The notes beneath the pieces were generated by a model that saw nothing but the letters and a program-made list of their open reading frames with translations, was not told the DNA's origin and searched no databases. The position numbers and the translations under genes are program-made. A DNA stretch of 64,000 nucleotides, from assembly GCA_035772735.1 (NCBI GenBank), contig JASDFA010000018.1:145643501-145707500 (forward strand), written 5' to 3'. The DNA comes from Datura wrightii (taxonomy: Eukaryota; Streptophyta; Magnoliopsida; Solanales; Solanaceae). Below are positions 11,259 through 21,935 of the stretch, one piece after another; position 1 is the first letter of the stretch; every line of letters starts with the position of its first letter.

Positions 11259-12990
11259 TGTAACACCCAGGAAGTCTCTAAGAACAGACCCGAGGATCAA
11301 ATCAGAGGAATCATGAAAAATTTCATCAAAGTTATGGAACAACCCAAGGGTCAAGTCATTATATTGAAATATGACCCTTTGTGTCCATCATGGTGTGTTC
11401 CTAGTTAGACCTTTCCAACAAGCAATGGGCCTAGCAACAACTCGTTAGAAGATCCAACGATTCGTCTTGATGTTCATTGAAGGGGGTTCAAGAAATGCCC
11501 AAAAATTGAGTCAATAACAATAAGAGGATACGATGAGCCATTGTTCCAAAGAACGACTTGTCTTGTCCGATCGTTGATTAGAGAATCCGAAGACAATCAG
11601 AAATTTTCCTAAAAGAAATGGATGGTGTAACGAACTGTTATTTTTTACAATGACTCATTGGAGATAGTAACGACCCGTCCTATCAATTATTAGTGAGGGA
11701 TCATCCGAGTATTAATAATGCCCCAGAGAATGATGGATGATCCAACGAGCCATCGTATCCTACAATGACTCATTGGATGGATCATTGTAACTGGCAGTGT
11801 CCATTTTTTAGACGAATCATTAAGGGTAATGTTGTAATTCCTAAGATCATAAGTCCTAAACTACATCATTTTAAGCCCTGAAAGAAGTATTTTAAGAGAG
11901 TTTATCCTATATCAAGTTATTAGGCTCCCCATGCATGCAAAACTCTGAGTTCTCTTTGAAGATCAATCTAGAATTCTTTTAATTCCTCCCCAATTCTCTT
12001 GGGCTATCATGGATAAGTTGAAAATCAGTTTAACTAGGTAGGTAGGGCCATGAATGAGAGATTCCTTTCACTCTCATGCCCAAAATTCTCCTCAAGTTCA
12101 TGAATTCAAATTGTAATTCAAGTATATGATCTCATAGGGTTTTAACCTAATTTAATAAAATTCCCGATGATATGTCTATGAGTCAATTCTCCTCATATTC
12201 CAAAGAATGTTTTAAGATTTATGGATATATTTTATACATAATTTGATTATAAATTGATGATTTCAAGTTATTATTAATTATACCCTATTATGCAATTTTT
12301 ATGAAAAGTAAGTTAATGCTTTATGATTCTAGTATGATGAGATATCTAGCATGAACAAATGCTTAAAAATTACCCATGTATGAATCCATGATTTAACTTA
12401 TGATGACTATATCAAATATGCATGATTTTAAGATTTGTGCAAATCCACTCAAGTTATGTATGTTTTCATGATTTAGCTCAGTTTTGTAAGATCAGCTTAC
12501 CATATGGTTTGGAATCAATACTCCTAATTCAGCATATGGTATGTTTGGAGCCAGGACTCCCTATGTTTAGATTTCAAACTATGCATGTAATTATGATTTC
12601 AAATTCGTTGAAAAATGATGGGAGCACTATGCATATTTTTGGGAGTAGTGTCTAGCATCGAGTATGCATAGGGTTACAATGTTTCTCGATCATAGAACTA
12701 CGTGCCAACGTAGGTTTATATATATACATTGGGATCTCCCTTGAGAGTTTTCCCCTACCCCAAGGGGCCTCATCTTGATATCGATATCATGGTATCATTC
12801 TTAGCCTGGCAAGGTTTTGAACGGCTCTGCCCACTTGATTGTGATAGTTGTGGTATCATGTAAGCTCTGTTATGATGGTGTCGGTTATTGTGAGTCTCTC
12901 ATTTTTCCTCATGATTTCGTTTATTCATGCTCATGAATTATGATATTATGTTTTGCAGCAGGTTTGATCCAATGATCAGTTTATGAGGTC
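11259..12990 (+). mobile_element. LTR family A, copy 3, diverged and truncated
   Basis: Starts TGTAACACCC just upstream of the T32 fragment's ATG (which is on the other strand). It carries the family landmarks in order: word array 11400-11830, 'gggagtagtgtctagcatcgag', 'ctacgtgccaacgtaggttt', and 'ggtttgatccaatgatcag' near 12960. Family similarity is lost near 12990, about 650 bp short of a full LTR. Confidence 0.75.
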
Positions 12991-13014
12991 TTACTTAGGA
13001 TTTTAGCCATGACA

Positions 13015-14268
13015 AGTCATATGATTTCTATTTTTAATATCACAACTCGAAAAATTTTGGTGATTATTTGATGTTTGTATTCTAGTTTAAGGGAAGTACG
13101 GGTTGTATATTGGTCGTAGATGACAAGAAAAATGTGTACGAATGGAAAAGCAAAGAATATGTGAAGTTCATAAGTAATGGTCAAATTTAAACGACCATCT
13201 CTCCACATGTATAGTGAATTAGAAGCCCAACAACCTATAAAATTAAAGGTATTTGAGTCTAATTTTCAGAATATCAAATCGCTTGTTAATCGGAGTTCAG
13301 AGTATTTTACCGAAGCACCTTGAGTGGTGATGCAGGCATGATGCTCTAGCGCCTCCACTGCCCTATTTACTTAAAATCTGATTTTTCACTAGTAGAAAAC
13401 ATTTTCATCTTAATCTAAATCGACCAGATTGCTAAGGATTCCATTTAACTCTCAATTCTAGCAGCTAGAACAAAGAAAATCAAGGAGGAACATCAAGAAA
13501 ACTCAGGACTTGAATTGCTAAAGAAACTAACTTGCTGAAGGAAACCGCCTTAACATACCTCATTCGCTGATTACTAATTCACTGGTGAGTTTCAGTTCGT
13601 ATTCAACTGCTCTTCTCAAGCAATCGTATTACTTGGGTAATATGACTAGTTTAAGTACTAAATTTAGAAAAAATGATAACTTTATATATAAATATTAACT
13701 ATATTTCAACTTAATGGAACATGGTCAAAAACTCATAATTTCTCAAAAGTCCAGAAGGGAGAAATGCTTAATTGAAGCCTGTGATCGTGTAGAAATTAGT
13801 TTGGAGTAATTACAACAACTTTGGCTCAGCGGGGTTACCATTCGCTGGGAGAATTTCGTGAAAATAACTCTGTAAAAATGCTCCCTGCAGCCTTAAACTT
13901 CAATACCCAAATTTAATTTTAATTCAGGCGGCCTTTCATAGCGTAAAGGGACGAATGTCACTTAATTTCTTTGTTCTCTAATCTCTCTAGTCGTGCTCTG
14001 TTTTTTGGAAATGAATTAAAACAAGGAAAGGCCTATATATATAGGAGGGAAAGGCACCAGGGAGGTGCCTCGCGCCAGCCATTGCGGCAGCCTTAATGCC
14101 GTGCCACGCCTGGCATCGCGCCAAGGTGCTGGCATGTGGTGCAGGCCCTGTGCGGCCCGACCTCACTCGACCCAATTTTCGAGGCTTCCTTACATATGTC
14201 GTACTCTCTTTATCTATTTCAAATTCATGCGTACGCTTACTAATCGTCAACTTTTACGGGGTGTAACA
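13015..14268 (-). mobile_element. LTR of the TGTTACACCCCGT family, left end unclear
   Basis: On the minus strand it starts TGTTACACCCCGTAAAAG at 14268, interrupting gag. It has a GC-rich palindromic block (14050-14160), a TATATATA box (about 14044-14033), and further down a stretch like 53310-53380 of the solo LTR ('atttctcccttctggac'). The low-coordinate end could not be fixed and no CA/TG terminus is seen near 13015. It sits at the proposed inversion breakpoint. Confidence 0.55.
14050..14160 (-). repeat. GC-rich palindromic U3 block
   Basis: GGCACC/GGTGCC, GTGCCACG and GGCATCGCGCC words repeat with imperfect dyad symmetry, directly upstream (minus sense) of TATATATA. The two open frames through this block (13987-14250 and 14065-14328) look incidental to its base composition. 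Confidence 0.6.
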
Positions 14269-14271
14269 TCT

Positions 14272-14500
14272 CTGACTCGAGTCGCCGCTGCATTGCCATT
14301 TTGCGAAACATGTACAACTACCTGCTGATTGACTTGATCGGTCAAGGCTTGTGCAAGCATCTGAATAGCTGCCCGAAACTCAGCATGGGAAACCGGCTCT
14401 GGTGCCTAGTGCTCCTGAACTGGTGGGACCTGCTGGTGCCCGTTTCCATTGCCATCAGCGGGGCCTTCTCCATTCCCATTCCTTATACCTTAGAAGGATA
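14272..14500 (-). pseudogene. gag: Ty3/gypsy element A, gag N-terminal part
   Basis: The minus-strand frame gives a Gly/Asn-rich leader, then P-E-P-V-S-H-A-E-F-R-A-A-I-Q-M-L-A-Q-A-L-T and N-A-A-A-T-R-V-R-D, the typical start of Gag in this Ty3 lineage. One in-frame stop lies near 14410. It is cut at 14268-14273 by the neighbouring LTR, just before the capsid core. With PBS and LTR upstream (minus sense) this is the 5' end of an element whose likely 3' half is at 1530-7860 on the other strand. Confidence 0.75.
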
Positions 14501-14656
14501 GGGAGACTTTTTATCACACAACATAGATCATGAAAAAAGGAAATAGTTCCTAAACATTTTGTATCCTCTTCGTCATAGGTAAGTCGCGCTTCACACCAAT
14601 GAAAAAGACTCTACTCAACACGACTTTCAGACACCCTAGGACAATTCAAACCTATT

Positions 14657-14668
14657 GCTTTGATACCA
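14657..14668 (-). promoter_or_regulatory. Primer binding site of element A (initiator Met tRNA type)
   Basis: TGGTATCAAAGC on the minus strand, four bases inside the LTR end at 14673. It differs by one base from the usual TGGTATCAGAGC complement of initiator tRNA-Met. Confidence 0.85.
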
Positions 14669-14672
14669 AGTT

Positions 14673-15963
14673 TGTCACAACCCGAATGGAGGCCCAGATT
14701 GCAGCACGGGACAAGGAGCCCCGAGAGACTCCAAGACAACCCATGGCATGAACATACATCTAACTAAATCAATAAAACCGAAGAAAAACTCAAGATAATC
14801 ATAGTAGAAGTCTAGATTTAACTTAACATCAAAATACACAATCTGAAGCTGAATACATCCATATGTCTGAAAAGCCTCTAAACATGACGAGTTGATGGGA
14901 CAAGACCCCCACTAACTCAATAAGATAAAACTGAAAATACATAAAGGAAAACTGAATAAGTCTAGTCCTTGGGAGATGACGACTCACCAACAGCGTAACA
15001 TGCTAAATCTGAAGATTGACTAAAAGCAAGGCTGAGCTTGAGAGTTGAGTCCTATATCATGAAACGACACAACATAGAGTATACGGTCAGAACGTGGAAT
15101 GTATCGAGTATGTAGGGTAAGTAAAATTGCTTAAGTAAGTGAAATTGCTTAAGTAAGTAAAATCATTTAAAGACAATGCATAATGTAAACATAAACATTA
15201 AATATGAGAGTAGGGCTTGGACGCATTCTTTTTGAAATCATGTTCTCATCATAACATAATATACATCATAACTGAACTGATTGACTCAAAGCCGAAATCT
15301 GATATTTATAAATAAAACTGAACATTGAGTCAAACCTTCTTTAGAACATGTATCAATGTATAAAGCTCAAGAATGATGAACATGCATTACTAAAATCATG
15401 AGGAACAATGGGAGACTCGTATTTTAACCGACATACCACGGTAGAGCTTACGTGGTCCCAACTATCACACTCAAGTGGGTAGAGCCGTACAAAGTCTTGC
15501 CAGGGCTAGGGACGATACCATGATATCAATATCAAGCTCATGGCCCAATAGGGAAGGGAATAGCTCACAAGGGAGTTTCCAACGTAATATATATAATAGT
15601 ATAAACCTATGTTGGTGCATAGTTATGAGGCATAGGGTAATCGAACCTTAGCCTACTCGGTGCTAGACACTACTCCCAAAAGCATGCAAATGCTCTACAT
15701 AATTATTCAACGAAGCTCAATATCATCAATTGACAAAGCTGAATAATCAATACATCTCAAATATGAAATCATGCATATGAGAATCTTTAAATCAAACCAT
15801 ACCACAAGCTGAAGGATAATTGGGAGTCTTCGCTCCAAACCCATGTATTAAGCTTAATTCGAGAAATTATAAATCATACTTGAATATATGGGCATTGCCC
15901 AAAGCTTTATCATGCTTGAAAACACTCAATTCACATCAAAAACATCATTATAGACATGGGTAT
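14673..15963 (-). mobile_element. 5' LTR of element A (family A, copy 4), distal segment
   Basis: Runs from the LTR end (TGACA, minus sense, at 14673) to the GGTAT target duplication at 15959-15963, where the 5,967-bp element interrupts it. It continues at 21936-23018. Adding both parts gives about 2.37 kb, near copy 1 (2.28 kb). Confidence 0.9.
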
Positions 15964-17397
15964 TGTTCGGTGATTTGCTATATGGGTTAAAAACCGACAC
16001 GCAAGTGCACGTGGTCAAACAAGTAATAAAGTGGCTAAGTAAGCCAAGTATCGAACCAAGGAGACTCTTGATAAGTAAAAATTGCTCAAGTATACTATAT
16101 TCTATCTTACTTCTATATATGTTGACAACAACGTAACCAAAGGTTAAATAATTTTGTTTATAAATTATATACTAAAACTATTAACAAATATCTACTTTGA
16201 ATTTAAACTATGGATATGAGCATGCCAAGGTTAAGGACAAGTAATAAACTTGATTATCATCATAATTTGGTTATTCTTATCTTCTAGTTGCTTGGCTTAG
16301 CCAAGAGATTAAAACTCTCGTATTTAATCTCACTTAAGAATCATAAACCATCCGTCTACATTTCTGTGATCAAATGCAATTTATGACCTCGCAATACAAT
16401 TCCGGTTCCTAAATTGACTAATACGGCTTTCAAGTATATTTCTATCAGGAAAGCACATCAAAACCCAATTTTCCCAAATCAAGTTAAGAACAATACCCTA
16501 TTAATTCACAAATTTCCCATTTCGTGCTCTCTCGAGTGAAATCAGACTTTTTAGATGTACATTAATGTCGGCCACACACTAATGCAGTAGAAACAAGAAT
16601 TAATAGAACAACATAGAAGAAGAAGATGAAAAACCATACAATTCAATAATCAAAATTCATCACCATTGTTCATAACCTCAGCAAGGAAGAGAATTAGCCA
16701 CTCATTTGTGGATTAATCATCCTAAAACAAGTGTTAATCATACAAACAATTGATTTAATGAAGAAAGAAAGAGAGAAAAACCCTTAGCTTTTTCGTCCCT
16801 CAACTGCCTGTAACCCACGTCCTTGCTCCACCAAGTCTGAATTAATGAAAAATAAACCTAAGTGTGCTATTTACAGTAGTAGGACTCTTTCCCGGAATAA
16901 CAAGCAACGTGTCACGGAGTGCATCGCGGAGCACGGCCTCCGTGACACGCTACGGACGCGGAAGCCCTCTAGAAAATCACCCGAAACTGGCCCGGACAGC
17001 ACCCTGCCGTGTTGGCAGCGTGGCACGCTGCTTGGGCAGCGTGTTGGAAGCCCTTGGTCGCGGAGGCCACCTGCCGTGGCACGTTGCCAACGCGCAGGTG
17101 GGCTGTTGTGAGCGGCCTGCCTGCCGTGGCACCTTGTCGACGCGCCGGTGGGCTGTTTTGTGCCTCCACTTTGCCGACGTTCCCGTGTTGATTCCGTTTC
17201 CAAGCCTCTACCTCACCAACTCATGGATTAGTTTCTCAAAAGTCATCAAAACCTACAAAACAAAGGCTAATCATGTTGGTTAGCACATATCTTTACTTTA
17301 TCTAAAATTACATGAAAATGTATACAATAATCTTAGATAAACAAGACTAATTTAAGTCGTAAAGCGTATCTCGGGCATATATTTTTGCCCGTGATCA
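15964..17397 (-). mobile_element. 3' LTR of the nested element
   Basis: 1,434 bp, TG...CA ends. Hairpin module arms at 16909-16919 and 16938-16948 (perfect 11-base arms, 18-base loop). The TATA position is mutated (CTGTAAATAG, minus sense) relative to the other LTR. Open frames in both directions between 16845 and 17283 come from the GC-rich block and recur in the other LTR. Confidence 0.92.
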
Positions 17398-17398
17398 C

Positions 17399-17434
17399 AA
17401 CCCCACACTTAAAGCCTTGTTCGTCCTCGAACAA
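17399..17434 (-). promoter_or_regulatory. Hairpin and polypurine tract next to the 3' LTR
   Basis: Minus sense: TTGTTCG-AGGA-CGAACAA (17434-17417, perfect 7-bp stem), then GGCTTTAAGTGTGGGGTTG ending two bases before the LTR. AAGTGTGGGG is the Athila-type PPT. Confidence 0.8.
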
Positions 17435-19020
17435 CCTTTTACATATCATGCATATGGAGACTTACACATAACTAATTTAGCAAGAGAATTCAAGTTACGG
17501 CTATAATGATTACGTAAGATACAAGCTAAAAATAGAGCATGCCTGATTTGATCATTGAAATGAAGTACAACTATGTTAAGACTTCTTAACCTCAAGAATC
17601 GACTCTCAATCTTAGCAAACTCATGCAAATCAACTGATTAAGAAATCCCACATGAATTATATCCTTCATTCAACATGTGCTCCTCGCGGAAAGAGATTTA
17701 CCCAATTTCACACGCAAAAACAATTTTTATATCACAACATGTGTGGGTATATGAATAGAATTACGCTCACTCTCACAAAGAATTCACATGCATTATGTAA
17801 TAACTCATAAGCTTGCCCTTAGTGTTTTATTCCACTAATTTAAGGATGTGTGAATGTAAGATCAAGTAGGACTTTTTAGGTTGTAATGTAACTCAGGTGC
17901 GGGTAGGTACTATTATGATCAGTAATAGTGACTATCTTTCCTAAGCGCTTTTAATACATCACGCCTTCATTACGGACTTCCCTTCCCTTACTTCACCTTT
18001 TTCTCCTTTCATCTTTCTTTATCCTCTTTTGTTCCCCCCTTCCTTTAGGCGCTTTTAGCTTATTAGTAAGGAGTTCTATAAGTAACTTTTCATTTATTTA
18101 TTTTCTTACTCCCTACTAATACTCACCCGTATTCAAACAAGTGCACCCTCGCCCTTTCTCAACTTTTACAATTGCTACTTTTCCTTCTTTTTCATTCTTC
18201 TCACTCCTTTGCTCTTTCAGATTTTTCCTTTAAGCGCTTAGGAGTTTTGGATCAAATTCAAGGCTAATGAAAGAAAAAGGATTAAGCTTATGTTGCAGCT
18301 ATCAAAGAATAGGCTCAAGGCTCAATGGGGTTAACTAGGATTAATTTTTCAAGGTAGGTATAATGAGGGATAACATTAGGTTCATTCAAAGAAATGCCTA
18401 AATCATCTCCTACAATTCACATCCTTCATTTCGTTTTATATACACACCAGGAAAGTTCTAGACATTTCATAATAGCACAGGATACTCAAAAACCTTACAC
18501 TCATGGCACATGCTCAAATCAAGACACATTCAGTAGACTCTTACTCAGCTAATCACAAGAATTCAGAATTAAGCTTCAATCATATTGAGTCAAATTCAAG
18601 AGCCTAAGTGTCTCAAACAAAGTTATACACTTGCATGCTTCACACTGAACATACTTGCATCTTACAACCATGTATAGCACATAAAAAGAACATCAAGCAC
18701 CAATTAGTTATGGTTTCAAAACCCAAAACCTATCGACTAATTTTCCTCAAGACGGTCGTCATCCATCCATCGTCTGAAACAGTCCCTAGCTATGACTAAA
18801 AACTTTATATACAAACAAAGGGAAGAAAAAGAAAAAATTTTATTCTTCGGTTCACTTACCCCCCGTTGGAAAAGAACCGAAAAGAAAAACCAACGGGTGA
18901 TGAAGTCATGCTTAATTCACAAAACATTTTCAAATTTTCAAATTTTTTTCAAATTTCTCACAAGCATTACATTCACCAAAAATCGTTAAGCACAACAAAA
19001 ATTTTTGATATTTCCCTTGA
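17435..19020 (-). other. Non-coding interior of the nested element
   Basis: About 1.6 kb of AT-rich sequence with no credible ORF in either strand and no recognised domain. A pyrimidine-rich stretch lies at 17950-18230. It takes the place that pol would have in an autonomous element. Confidence 0.6.
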
Positions 19021-19029
19021 AATTTCCCT

Positions 19030-19066
19030 CACCCCACACTTAAATCATGCTATGTCCTCATAGCAT
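19030..19066 (-). promoter_or_regulatory. Second, internal PPT-hairpin module
   Basis: Minus sense: ATGCTATG-AGGA-CATAGCAT (19066-19047, perfect 8-bp stem) then TTAAGTGTGGGGTG. The stem differs from the terminal module but the AGGA loop and the PPT word are the same. A third AAGTGTGGGG, without a clear hairpin, is at 19172-19163. It could be a central PPT or the relic of an older 3' end. Confidence 0.65.
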
Positions 19067-19320
19067 CAAATTAAAATTTAAAAAGGGTGAGAAATACTCC
19101 ATGAGGCCTTTAGGCCTAGCTAGCAACATGCCTTTCTTCAACTTTGCACAAGTGGGTGTTCAACCCCACACTTTTTCTCTTCCATGCTTGTTAGCTTCCT
19201 CCTCCATGGGTACTCAGACTTCCCCTCCATCTGCGCTTAACTTTCCACCAAAACAACACAAGAGGAAAATAAACAAAAATTAACTCAATTGCAAGAAATT
19301 AAAATGGTACCTGTGGTACC

Positions 19321-19370
19321 CTTGGGTTGCCTCCCAAGCAGCGCCTAATTTTATGTCGCGGCACGACGTA
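19321..19370 (-). other. Conserved post-ORF motif, copy 1
   Basis: Minus sense: TACGTCGTGCCGCGACAT, a short AT-rich link, then GGCGCTGCTTGGGAGGCAAC and CCAAG. It begins seven bases after the stop codon of the ORF. Close copies follow the protease ORFs of elements F and G. The ends also read as an imperfect inverted repeat (CTTGGG ... CCCAAG). Confidence 0.85.
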
Positions 19371-19377
19371 CCAAGTT

Positions 19378-20325
19378 TCACCACTTTTTCCTCCACCTTG
19401 AGGATGTGAATCTCACCCCTAATTTCTTTTCTAATTTCCTCTTATGCTCCAGGGGTGGTGGTGAAAAATTGTAAGGACCAAACAGTAGGTGTTGCCTTTT
19501 TACTTTATTGGCCCTCAAGTAAGCAGAGTCATTTTGGCTCTCTGAGTTAGCAAATTTCAAAATATACAGGGCTTGGTCCTCCTCTAAACATTTCTCTATA
19601 AGCTTGGAAGACTCTACTTCTATGTTGTCAACCAAACTTAATGTCGAAAAATGCGTCGAGTGTGGTCCAATACACCTCAACTCTGAAACTGCATTATGCT
19701 TGACCTCCTTACTTGGATACACCTTCTCAGCATCGACATCTGTCTCTCCATTAATGTCAAATGGGGGATACTCTATCTCTTCTTCCATGAATGGATTTTC
19801 CATAAGTGTGAGCCCATCACGGGGACACTCAAGAGATTCTAATTGTTGGGCTTCATCCAAAAATTCACCCTTGTCTTCCTCTTGTAGTTCCTCTTGAATA
19901 TCGGCTAAAACTGTCACCTGCAAGTTATCACAAGCTTCAGCTTCAGCGATCATCTCCGTGAATTTGAGGCTCGTCCTTTCTAGAGCCTCTGCATTCTCTT
20001 CTTGCTGAATTCTCAATACTTCCATCGCCTCCTTCATTGCTTCTGATTGCTCCAGGAGTTGTTTCAGCATATCTTGTATTTGAGCTTGGTGTCCCAAGTC
20101 CTCATTTTCAGCATGCCTATATTCAGAAAAAACAACAGAAGGATCATAGTAGGGGCTTGGGGAAGGGGAATATGCATTCGGACAGCCATCCCAATGGCCA
20201 CCTTGACCACCACATATATTGCACGTGTTACAGTGCTGCCACGAGTGGTGTCCTCCGCAATTCAGACAAGATTCGCTAAAATATGAGTATCCACCATTGA
20301 AACCATTTATATTCCACGATGTCAT
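19378..20325 (-). CDS. Zinc-knuckle and coiled-coil protein of the nested element (315 aa)
   Basis: The only intact sizeable gene in the window. N-terminal residues about 20-49 hold paired knuckles, C-L-N-C-G-G-H-H then C-N-I-C-G-G-Q-G-G-H-W-D-G-C, close to CCHC spacing but irregular. A Pro/Ser/Tyr linker (50-65) follows. Residues about 80-145 are rich in Glu, Gln and Leu with heptad-like spacing (coiled coil); the middle is acidic; the last 30 residues are basic (K-R-K-L-E-K-K, W-R-K-K-W). ATG at 20325 is 142 bases inside the PBS. I infer an RNA-binding, Gag-nucleocapsid-like role. No capsid domain is visible. I know similar hypothetical proteins in plant Athila-type elements but no tested function. 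Confidence 0.75.
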   Translation of the reverse strand: MTSWNINGFNGGYSYFSESCLNCGGHHSWQHCNTCNICGGQGGHWDGCPNAYSPSPSPYYDPSVVFSEYRHAENEDLGHQAQIQDMLKQLLEQSEAMKEAMEVLRIQQEENAEALERTSLKFTEMIAEAEACDNLQVTVLADIQEELQEEDKGEFLDEAQQLESLECPRDGLTLMENPFMEEEIEYPPFDINGETDVDAEKVYPSKEVKHNAVSELRCIGPHSTHFSTLSLVDNIEVESSKLIEKCLEEDQALYILKFANSESQNDSAYLRANKVKRQHLLFGPYNFSPPPLEHKRKLEKKLGVRFTSSRWRKKW

Positions 20326-20467
20326 GTCAATAAGAGTATTCGAAAAAGAAAAAGTAAAAATGCAAAAGAATTAAAACAAACACTAAGACAAAGTTGTCAA
20401 CACTTAAGAAAAGAAAATAGAAATACAACAAATTTACACTTAACACAATTTCACCAATTGCCTAGTC

Positions 20468-20485
20468 TCCCCGGCGACGGCGCCA
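20468..20485 (-). promoter_or_regulatory. Primer binding site, tRNA-Asp type
   Basis: Minus sense TGGCGCCGTCGCCGGGGA, six bases inside the LTR end at 20492. It complements the 3' end of plant tRNA-Asp with one G:U-compatible difference, the classical Athila primer site. Confidence 0.9.
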
Positions 20486-20491
20486 AAAACT

Positions 20492-21930
20492 TGTCCGGTG
20501 CTTTGGTAGGGGTTAAAAACTGACACGCAAGTGCACGTGGCCAAACAAGTAATAAAGTGGCTAAGTAAGCCAAGTATCGAACCAAGGAGACTCTTGATAA
20601 GTAAAAATTGCTCAAGTATACTATATTCTATCTTACTTCTATATATGCTGACAACAACGTAACCAAAGGTTAAATAATTTTGTTTATAAATTATATACTA
20701 AAACTATTAACAAATATCTACTTTGAATTTAAACTATGGATATGAGCATGCCAAGGTTAAGGACAAGTAATGAACTTGATTATCATCATAATTTGGTTAT
20801 TCTTCTCTTCTAGTTGCTAGCCAAGAACATTAGCCAAGAGATTAAAACTCTCGTATTTAATCTCACTTAAGAATCATAAACCATCCGTCTACATTTCTGT
20901 GATCAAATGCAATTTATGACCTCGCAATACAATTCCGGTTCCTAAATTGACTAATACGGCTTTCAAGTATATTTCTATCAGGAAAGCACATCAAAACCCA
21001 ATTTTCCCAAATCAAGTTAAGAACAATACCCTATTAATTCACAACTTTCCCATTTCGTGCTCTCTCGAGTGAAATCGGACTTTTTAGATGTACATTAATG
21101 TCGGCCACACACTAATGCAGTAGAAACAAGAATTAATAGAACAACATAGAAGAAGAAGATGAAAAACCATACAATTCAATAATCAAAATTCATCACCATT
21201 GTTCATAACCTCAGCAAGGAAGAGAATTAGCCACTCATTTGTGGATTAATCATCCTAAAACAAGTGTTAATCATACAAACAATTGATTGAAAGAAGAAAG
21301 AAAGAGAGAAAAACCCTTAGCTTTTTCGTCCCTCAACTGCCTGTAACCCACGTCCTTGCTCCACCAAGTCTGAATTAATGAAAAATAAACCTAAGTGTGC
21401 TATTTATAGTAGTAGGACTCTTTCCCGGAATAACAAGCAGCGTGTCACGGAGTGCATCGCGGAGCACGGCCTCCGTGACACTCTACGGACGCGGAAGCCC
21501 TCTAGAAAATCACCCGAAACTGGCCCGGACAGCACCCTGCCGCGTTGGCAGCGTGTCACGCTTCTTGGGCAGCGCGTTGGAAGCCCTTGGTCACAGAGGC
21601 CACCTGTCGTGGCACGTTGCCAACGCGCAGGTGGGCTGTTGTGAGCGGCCTGCCTGCCGTGGCACCTTGTCGACGCGCCGGTGGGCTGTTTTGTGCCTCC
21701 ACTTTGCCGACGTTCGCGTGTTGATTCCGTTTCCAAGCCTCTACCTCACCAACTCATGGATTAGTTTCTCAAAAGTCATCAAAACCTACAAAACAAAGAC
21801 TAATCATGTTGGTTAGCACATATCTTTACTTTATCTAAAATTACATGAAAATGTATACAATAATCTTAGATAAACAAGACTAATTTAAGTCGTAAAGCGT
21901 ATCTCGGGCATATACTTTTGCCCGTGATCA
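20492..21930 (-). mobile_element. 5' LTR of the nested element
   Basis: 1,439 bp. Minus sense starts TGATCACGGGC and ends CCGGACA. U3 holds the hairpin module (arms 21442-21452 and 21471-21481, perfect) plus further GTGGCACG words to about 21700. TATAAATA is at 21408-21401. Confidence 0.93.
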
Positions 21931-21935
21931 GGTAT

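Larger units (their letters stand above)
15964..21930 (-). mobile_element. Complete non-autonomous Athila-like LTR element, 5,967 bp
   Basis: Minus-strand order: 5' LTR 21930-20492, PBS 20485-20468, one ORF 20325-19378, conserved motif 19370-19321, an internal PPT-hairpin pair near 19030-19066, non-coding sequence, hairpin and PPT at 17434-17399, 3' LTR 17397-15964. The two LTRs look nearly identical by eye over 1.43 kb, so insertion is recent. It has no protease, reverse transcriptase, RNase H or integrase and no capsid Gag; mobilisation would need proteins from another element, probably an Athila-type one since the PBS matches tRNA-Asp. It lies inside the LTR of element A. Confidence 0.92.
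15959..21935. repeat. Target-site duplication GGTAT around nested element
   Basis: GGTAT at 15959-15963 and again at 21931-21935 brackets the element with its TG...CA LTR ends. The family A copy at 5580-7860 shows the same site without the insert. Confidence 0.9.

Noticed and set aside
16845..17283. Overlapping open frames on both strands (up to 139 codons), repeated at 21378-21816
   Set aside because: They lie across the LTR U3/TATA region and the GC-rich hairpin block and are duplicated only because the LTR is. No domain; frames exist in four registers at once.
19604..20286. Plus-strand frames of 79-97 codons
   Set aside because: Antisense shadows of the 315-aa zinc-knuckle ORF.
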